64,000 nucleotides of DNA, from assembly GCA_003427395.1 (NCBI GenBank), contig BFEA01000186.1, forward strand, positions 76,867 through 140,866, written 5' to 3'. Shown here piece after piece: positions 59,251 through 64,000 of the stretch (position 1 is the stretch's first letter; every line of letters begins with the position of its first letter). This stretch comes from Chara braunii. Taxonomy: Eukaryota; Streptophyta; Charophyceae; Charales; Characeae. A program made the position numbers and the translations under genes. The notes beneath the pieces are model-generated. The model searched no databases. It was not told the origin of the DNA and saw only the letters and a program-made list of their open reading frames with translations.

Positions 59251-59563
59251 TGTTGCGTGAGGCGGTCCCACACCAGGATGGGGAGCGCTGAACCTCACGG
59301 TCGTGTCACGCAGGATGTTTTGTTTGAAAAGAACCAGTCACCACTCCGACCGTGCGCGCGTGCTATACCTCTCACGACGCCCTGCGACAGGTCGGGACGT
59401 CCCGAGGTACAACTTACCTCTACCCGAGGGGTTGTCACCACCATCTGGTAGGCGTATCCCTGCTGAGCTACCAGCCCACATGCGAAGGTTTTACATGCCT
59501 TTGTAGAGGTAGGTGGGCCGAGGGTGTTTTCTCGATCGCCGTAGCATAGGTATACGCACGGTT
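59251..59563 (-). mobile_element. 3' end of a diverged giant-family LTR (~310 bp)
   Basis: Forward TGTTGCGTGAGGCGGTCCCA corresponds to the LTR terminus adjacent to the PBS. Similarity to 10951-11260 continues through GGCGTATCCCTGCTGAGCTA and the GAGGGTGTTTTCTCG block, then stops near 59563. The rest of the LTR is missing or replaced. Confidence 0.65.
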
Positions 59564-60394
59564 GAACGTCTAAGACTGACCCGTTTACGTGTCAGGCATC
59601 GGAGCGCTGATCTCCCGGACCGACTTATTATTCAGGTCGACTCGATTGACGATCTTTCGCCCATACATTACTCTGACCTACTTGTACTTGACCAATTATA
59701 TAAGCTATTTAAGTTTTCCCTAAATCAATACATACATGAAGAATACAGTTCAAATGTTGAGACCTGAAAGGCAAGGAGATGCCTTTTACATTTTTACACA
59801 AATAGAGGCAAACGTCAGAATGAACGAAGCTTTGACTTTTGAAAGAGAAACAATCAATAGGTTTTTGGCCTTTCGGCAAATATCACAGTTAAAAAAAGGC
59901 TCATGGCTTGTCAAATATGCATCAAAAATAAAAGATAGGCTCATGGCCTTTCAAAGAAAAATCATATGAGTAAGGCTCTTTCGCCTTTGCCAATTGTCCT
60001 AATCTATTCAACATCAATGGATAAAAGTCGGAAATCCAAACCAAATGTACAAAGGTTACGAGTCGACGAAATGTCTGAGTCAAGTCTCAGGTAAGCATAA
60101 GCAATGCGAGTTGAGTGAATCTTTTGTGTCTTGGAATAGCCTCAGAATCAGCGAGAAAACAAGGAGGGAAATAAAATAAAATTAAAATTAAAACAAAAAC
60201 AACGTAAAACAAATAAAATAAAAACAAACAAATCTAACAACTAACTACTCATTTATGCCAAGTGTCGGGTCTTTGCCTCATTCGATTTCTACCAACTCTA
60301 ACTAACCCTACTACTAAGGCCGCGGGCTCGACTCCCGGCCTATTGAAACTGGGTGAAACCAAAGAAGAGTTCCTTGTCAAAAAGGAGCTAGCTC
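59564..60394. other. Unassigned AT-rich spacer
   Basis: No gene recognised. Repeated GGCTCATGGC/AAAAATA phrases occur at 59890-59960, and A-rich simple sequence at 60165-60235. A B-box-like GGCTCGACTCC lies at about 60322-60332. Confidence 0.4.
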
Positions 60395-60475
60395 GGGGTC
60401 AGATGGATTCGATCCCCAAGTCATCTGATTCTAAATCTGCACTGAAACCCACTGAGTTAGCTCCTACTTCGGTTA
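60395..60475 (-). other. tRNA-like SINE head (A box and B box)
   Basis: On the reverse strand TAACTCAGTGGG (60448-60459) fits the Pol III A box in all but one position. GGATCGAATCC (60405-60415) fits the B box with one difference, 32 nt later. This is tRNA spacing, but acceptor and anticodon arms do not fold into an intact tRNA. It is followed by GAGCTAGCTCCTTTTTG, which recurs as GTGCTAACTCCTTTTTG at 63645 next to another head. A SINE or degenerate tRNA gene is likely. Confidence 0.5.
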
Positions 60476-60617
60476 GAAGAGGAACAACTCAGGTATATGT
60501 TGCGGTGGGGCTCAGTCCGCCTAGTGGCCTGAGCCCGTTTCTAAGTTTGCGTGTGTGCACACGGCCTGCATCCCTGTCTGAGTGTTTGTCGGCCTGAGTG
60601 TGTGTGAGTCCCGCCTG

Positions 60618-60695
60618 GGTACTTAGCTATGGCCGCGACATTAAGGGTCGAAGGGCCAGTACTTAGCTATAACCGCGACATTAAGGGTCGCGGCG
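60618..60695. repeat. Short tandem duplication
   Basis: The phrase GTACTTAGCTAT..CCGCGACATTAAGGGTCG occurs twice, about 41 bp apart, the second copy followed by CGG. Confidence 0.8.
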
Positions 60696-61109
60696 GGAAA
60701 ACACTTAAGTAGCAGGTAGGCCGGTACCGCATCTAGTGGAGGTAGATGCGTCGGGTACTCAAGGCCGAGCAGAAGGAGACAAAAGTTGGTATTTTTAGAC
60801 GCCCAGCACCGGTAGGTACCAGCCTAAGTCTCAGTGTGTGTCATAGATCTACTCGACACAGAACTAACCGAATCAACCCCTCGACCTTTTCGGTCGGAGG
60901 TATTACTACTAATCCTAACCATCACAGCGCGCGTCTTAACAACGCACGAGCATACTCTCGAAATTTTTCTCAACGATTCGCCCCGGCCTCAATGGCCAAG
61001 GAAATCGTTTCAAGTGTCACGCCAAAGCGCGCACACCTTGTCCATTCCATATTGGCCCCGTCATGGTAGCCGAAGTCGTCGTTGTGTCAAGTGCAAAAGC
61101 ATGCAACGC

Positions 61110-61525
61110 GTCCAGTTTCATGCATGCATAAAAAAGAAGGTGACAATAGTTCATGCATCGAGATCATATAAAATTCGATCGTAGGCAATTCAACAATTCA
61201 TGTGGTCCATCCATATAGAGGGAAAAACAAAATGGGAGAAGCAATCATCCATCAAGCAGTATTGACAAACAAAGAAAATATCTGAGATGCCGATCGAAGT
61301 CGGGGATCGATCAATTAGATCCATCAACCCAAGAGGTCAGAGTACGGGAGGGGAAGAAAAATAAACATACACGTCAACAAAAAAGAGCAAATGACAAGTA
61401 CGAATGCCGATCCAGAAGGGAAAAGCAGGGCGACTTGCGCCGAATACGAAAATTGCTCAGAAGGAAAGAAGAAGAATCAAAATGGCTTAAAAGGGTAGAA
61501 AAAGACGTTTATTGCACACTTGCTG

Positions 61526-61615
<90 letters not shown>

Positions 61616-62610
61616 CCCGATGCGGGCAATCCGCCTCGCACCTACACAGAGTTGTCACCCCGCTTAGTCTGAGCATGCCAGTCGGGTTCGCCCGTGTGCC
61701 GCAGTCTGTCGTGGCCCCCACTTGTACCCCGCATGCCCAACACCAGCTCGTCAGATTACCCAACTCTCTACTCACCTTCCAAATTCCGCTTGTTAGCGAA
61801 TCCTCTCGACCACGCTAACTTCCAGAAGTCTTAGAGAGGGAGTTAATCACGCTTGCGAAATTTATAGCATGCATGTGTGTGCGCGCGATACGCGGGATTG
61901 TGTCTAAGTACGGGGAAGAAGGAGGAACTTGAAGGGAGTGCCTACCACTGCATGGCCAGGCCGAGGCGTGGGGGACGTAGCCTCACTCCACACATCAATT
62001 CGGTCATGCATACGTTCAAGCCAATAGGACAGAGGAAGAAGTACTCGTGTGTAGGAGCGCCACAAAATATATCAAGAACGAGAGGATTACAGTTGTAATT
62101 ATGCCTGCCAAAACCTGAATTACAGTTACACTGCACGCAAGGATTAAGGCGAGGAAAAATCAGAGCGCAAATCCGGATATGGCAAGGCGTGCGCAAGCAA
62201 GAAGCGTCATACATCAAAAATTGAAGTGCGCCTAAATTCCTAATTTAAATCCTTGTTGCAAAAAGGAATTTCAAGCAAAGCAAATTCTGAGAGCCCTCGG
62301 GGGCTCGGCATCGGTTAAAATTTCAGAAAGATTCTCCCGCACGACGATCGCGCCAAAAATGCCCCGTTCCCACAGCAGAGCAAGAAAGAAGTTATGGCAA
62401 CAGTTATTCGATCCGCTCACTAAGGCGCGATCAACTACCAACCTTCACGGATCCAGACCAGCTCTCCACCCTTTTTTTCCCCAAAGGACGCGAAAGCACA
62501 AGGAGGCGTAAAGTGAGGTCATCCACGCAATTCATCTGGTCATCCCGACTCAACCCGTTTCAACCCCCGACGTAGCCTTGCGCAGAAGATCACGTGGTTG
62601 CAGAAAGTAG
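61110..62610. repeat. 1.5-kb dispersed repeat, copy 2
   Basis: Collinear with 38331-39880 from ACGCGTCCAGTTTCATGCAT to GATTGCAGAAAG-like sequence. Has one (CT)n array (61527-61610) where copy 1 has two. Contains a small segment at 62320-62400 absent from copy 1. The similarity ends at GTTCGCC near 62610. Confidence 0.7.
61527..61610. repeat. (CT)n microsatellite
   Basis: About 42 CT units within the 1.5-kb repeat copy 2. Confidence 0.95.
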
Positions 62611-62968
62611 TTCGCCCCAGCGCGGTGTTAGGAGGGGTTGGGCAGGGTTTCTCGGACTTTCTGATTTGCTGAGAATGATCTTTTCACGTGTTTGTGTTGT
62701 CGTGGTCAGTGACAGTGCCAAAAAGATGTGAGAAACGTCAAAATAAAAAAAATGCAAGAGAGAAAAGGGAAAGGGTCACTTCAGTCGTTTTAGACTAAAC
62801 AATAGAATAGGGTAGATGTAGTTAGGATAAGTAATGATGACATTCCTTCAAAGATAGGACAGGATTGTGTCTTCATGACTATATTCACTTTAGACAGTGT
62901 AACAATGCTATGTAACAGCTTGTTAGTGCATTGGTTTAGAGTAAGCAACGTTGCTATCTTTGAAGCGG
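62611..62968. other. Unassigned spacer
   Basis: No recognisable gene or repeat between the 1.5-kb repeat and the LTR-like start at 62969. Confidence 0.4.
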
Positions 62969-63559
62969 TGTCGGGGCAAATACCCTGACAAGAGTATTTG
63001 TCGGGGATTTTAAATGTCGAACGCTGTCCGACTTTTTGTTGGATTAAAGGACTTGATGAGACTGCCGTTTGCCAAAAGTTTATTCAGACCTGACCCATGA
63101 CCGAGAAACTAAAAGTTTTCGAGCTTTAGTCTGAACGCATGTAGCGTCCGGGAGTAACGGATGTGAATGACAATGTTTCGCTTTTGTCAAAGTTGCAGAA
63201 GAGCGCGGATATGGAAAGACTAAAGCTAGACCTATTGTACCTAAAACAATATCGCAGCCGCGCAATTCAGGGCCTAAGTAAGTTGAAAAGGGGTCGCCGC
63301 GACGAAGGTTGGAGCCGCGGCGTGGAAGGCATATGACGCTTTTTTTTTTTTGTTGGGTCCGCAGGGCTTTCACGCCAAGGTCCGGAGGGGATGGTGTTAT
63401 GGCCTGCTGAGTGGGGCAGTTGTTAAGGTCGTGGGCCGCTAACCCGACCAGCCAGCCACGGTAACAGGCGGGCTTAGCAAGCAAAACCTGCTAAGCACTG
63501 GAGGGCGGCCTGTTGGGCACCACAACCCTTCATATAGAAGGGTTGCTCCTCTCTCGACG

Positions 63560-63660
63560 TGAGAAAGGAGCTAGCCTAGTAGGTACCGCCATCAGACTGT
63601 CACCACATAGACTCAAGGATTGAGCCCGAAATGATGCACTTACTGGTGCTAACTCCTTTT
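63560..63660 (+). other. tRNA-like SINE head
   Basis: TAGCCTAGTAGG at 63572-63583 matches the Pol III A-box consensus at every position. GGATTGAGCCC at 63617-63627 is a weak B box (8 of 11) at tRNA-like spacing of 33 nt. It is followed by GTGCTAACTCCTTTTTGGAG, shared with the element at 60395 on the other strand. Confidence 0.45.
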
Positions 63661-63723
63661 TGGAGCAGCCCAGTATGATCGAGCGCGGTCGATTTAAACC
63701 GCGGGATCGTCAAAGATCGCACG

Positions 63724-63803
63724 ACCGAAATTGACCGCGCAGATTAGCATGGCCCCTGCGCAAGGATAACACGCATAAATCAAGAAATGGTCCTATTTTT
63801 TTT
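63724..63803 (+). ncRNA. U6 snRNA-related sequence, probably a retropseudogene fused to SINE sequence
   Basis: The block AGATTAGCATGGCCCCTGCG continuing CAAGGATAACACGCA and AAATCAAGAAATGGTCC then T8 is the 3' two-thirds of U6, with plant-type 3' sequence. It covers the AGC triad, the region pairing with U4 and the telestem side. Upstream, CCGAAATTG aligns weakly with the U6 5' region, but the ACAGAGA box that contacts the 5' splice site is absent (ACCGCGC instead) and the normal 5' stem is not recognisable. A TTTAAA lies about 28 bp before 63721, but no clear upstream element is seen. The downstream tail ends in poly-A, so a retrotransposed chimera is more likely than a functional gene. Confidence 0.7.
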
Positions 63804-63934
63804 GTTTTTTAATCCTTGTGGGGATCGAATCTAGGTCCCGGTATCGGAAGGGGGGGGGGGAACGCCAGCAAGGCGTGAGTATGGAAGTCGTGGTCGTTGG
63901 CTTATGCCAACAGCTTCTTTAAAATAAAATAAAG

Positions 63935-63967
<33 letters not shown>
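63804..63967 (+). mobile_element. SINE-like tail with poly-A fused to the U6 segment
   Basis: After the T-run comes CTTGTGGGGATCGAATCTAG, similar to the B-box region at 60405 (CTTGGGGATCGAATCCATC). A G-run, GCCAGCAAGGC, an AAATAAA-rich stretch and A29 at 63939-63967 follow. The order U6, SINE-like segment, poly-A is that of a template-switch retrotransposition product. CACTTACTG upstream (63639) and AACTTAAACTG downstream (63965) may be remnants of a target duplication, which is weak. Confidence 0.5.
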
Positions 63968-63968
<1 letters not shown>

Positions 63969-64000
63969 TTAAACTGAACAAACTGCGGCACTACAGATAG

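Larger units (their letters stand above)
62969..64000 (+). mobile_element. Start of a related LTR (runs toward or past the window edge)
   Basis: TGTCGGGGCAAATACCCTGA with a following AGTATTTG resembles the first 35 bp of LTR D (TGTCAGTGCGAATACCCTTA then GGGTATCCG), including the nested ATACCC/GGTAT palindrome. How far the LTR extends is not determined. The SINE/U6 composite at 63.56-63.97 kb would be an insertion within or after it. Confidence 0.5.

Noticed and set aside
63724-63803. Functional U6 snRNA gene
   Set aside because: The ACAGAGA box and 5' stem are missing and a poly-A tail follows downstream. Kept as a retropseudogene or chimera.

Overview
This is a eukaryotic, transposon-dominated window with no host protein-coding gene that I can support. 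About 90% of it is LTR retrotransposon sequence. The rest is short TIR (terminal inverted repeat) elements, a LINE remnant, tRNA-like SINE heads, a U6 snRNA-related sequence and microsatellites. The likely source is a plant-lineage organism with a large repetitive genome. A streptophyte (charophyte) green alga such as Chara is my leading guess. This rests on the 3' half of the U6-like sequence near 63.75 kb, which resembles plant rather than animal or fungal U6. It also rests on primer binding sites matching the tRNA-Asp type used by plant Ty3/gypsy elements, and on a chromodomain Ty3 element. The organism is an inference.

Layout. 1-1958 (-): end of a Ty3/gypsy pol with an open reading frame. 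1959-4970 (+): decayed chromovirus with an RT deletion and a C-terminal chromodomain. 5740-9505 (+): truncated copy of a very long LTR, carrying an 848-bp hAT-like insertion. 9500-10266 (+): LINE reverse transcriptase remnant. 10951-36556 (-): a Ty3/gypsy element of about 25.6 kb with giant LTRs. Its 5' LTR is 30488-36556, its PBS 30468-30485, then gag, protease, RT, RNase H, integrase, an extra 3' ORF with its own zinc knuckle, 2 kb of noncoding sequence and the 3' LTR at 10951-19348. 38.3-39.9 kb and 61.1-62.6 kb: direct repeats of about 1.5 kb. 40.3-45.0 kb (-): pol of a second Ty3/gypsy lineage, also followed by an extra acidic ORF. 45.0-49.8 kb: AT-rich noncoding sequence with many hairpins and a hAT-like element. 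49.8-50.1 kb: inverted pair of LTR ends. 50083-59102 (+): another giant LTR, interrupted by a TIR element. 59.1-64.0 kb: LTR ends, SINE heads, a further LTR start and a U6/SINE composite.

Most coding parts are broken by stops, frameshifts, deletions or loss of catalytic residues. The exception is the pol frame at the left edge, which is open to position 1 and keeps its integrase triad.

The most unusual signals are noncoding. The giant LTRs carry a family of hairpins with a nearly invariant 20-nt loop whose stems differ in sequence but stay complementary, with G.U pairs on the element's sense strand. A second, unrelated hairpin family with a conserved CACGGGAG core lies at 46.7-49.2 kb. Several nonautonomous elements can be delimited exactly by 8-bp target duplications, some checked against an empty site in a sister LTR.
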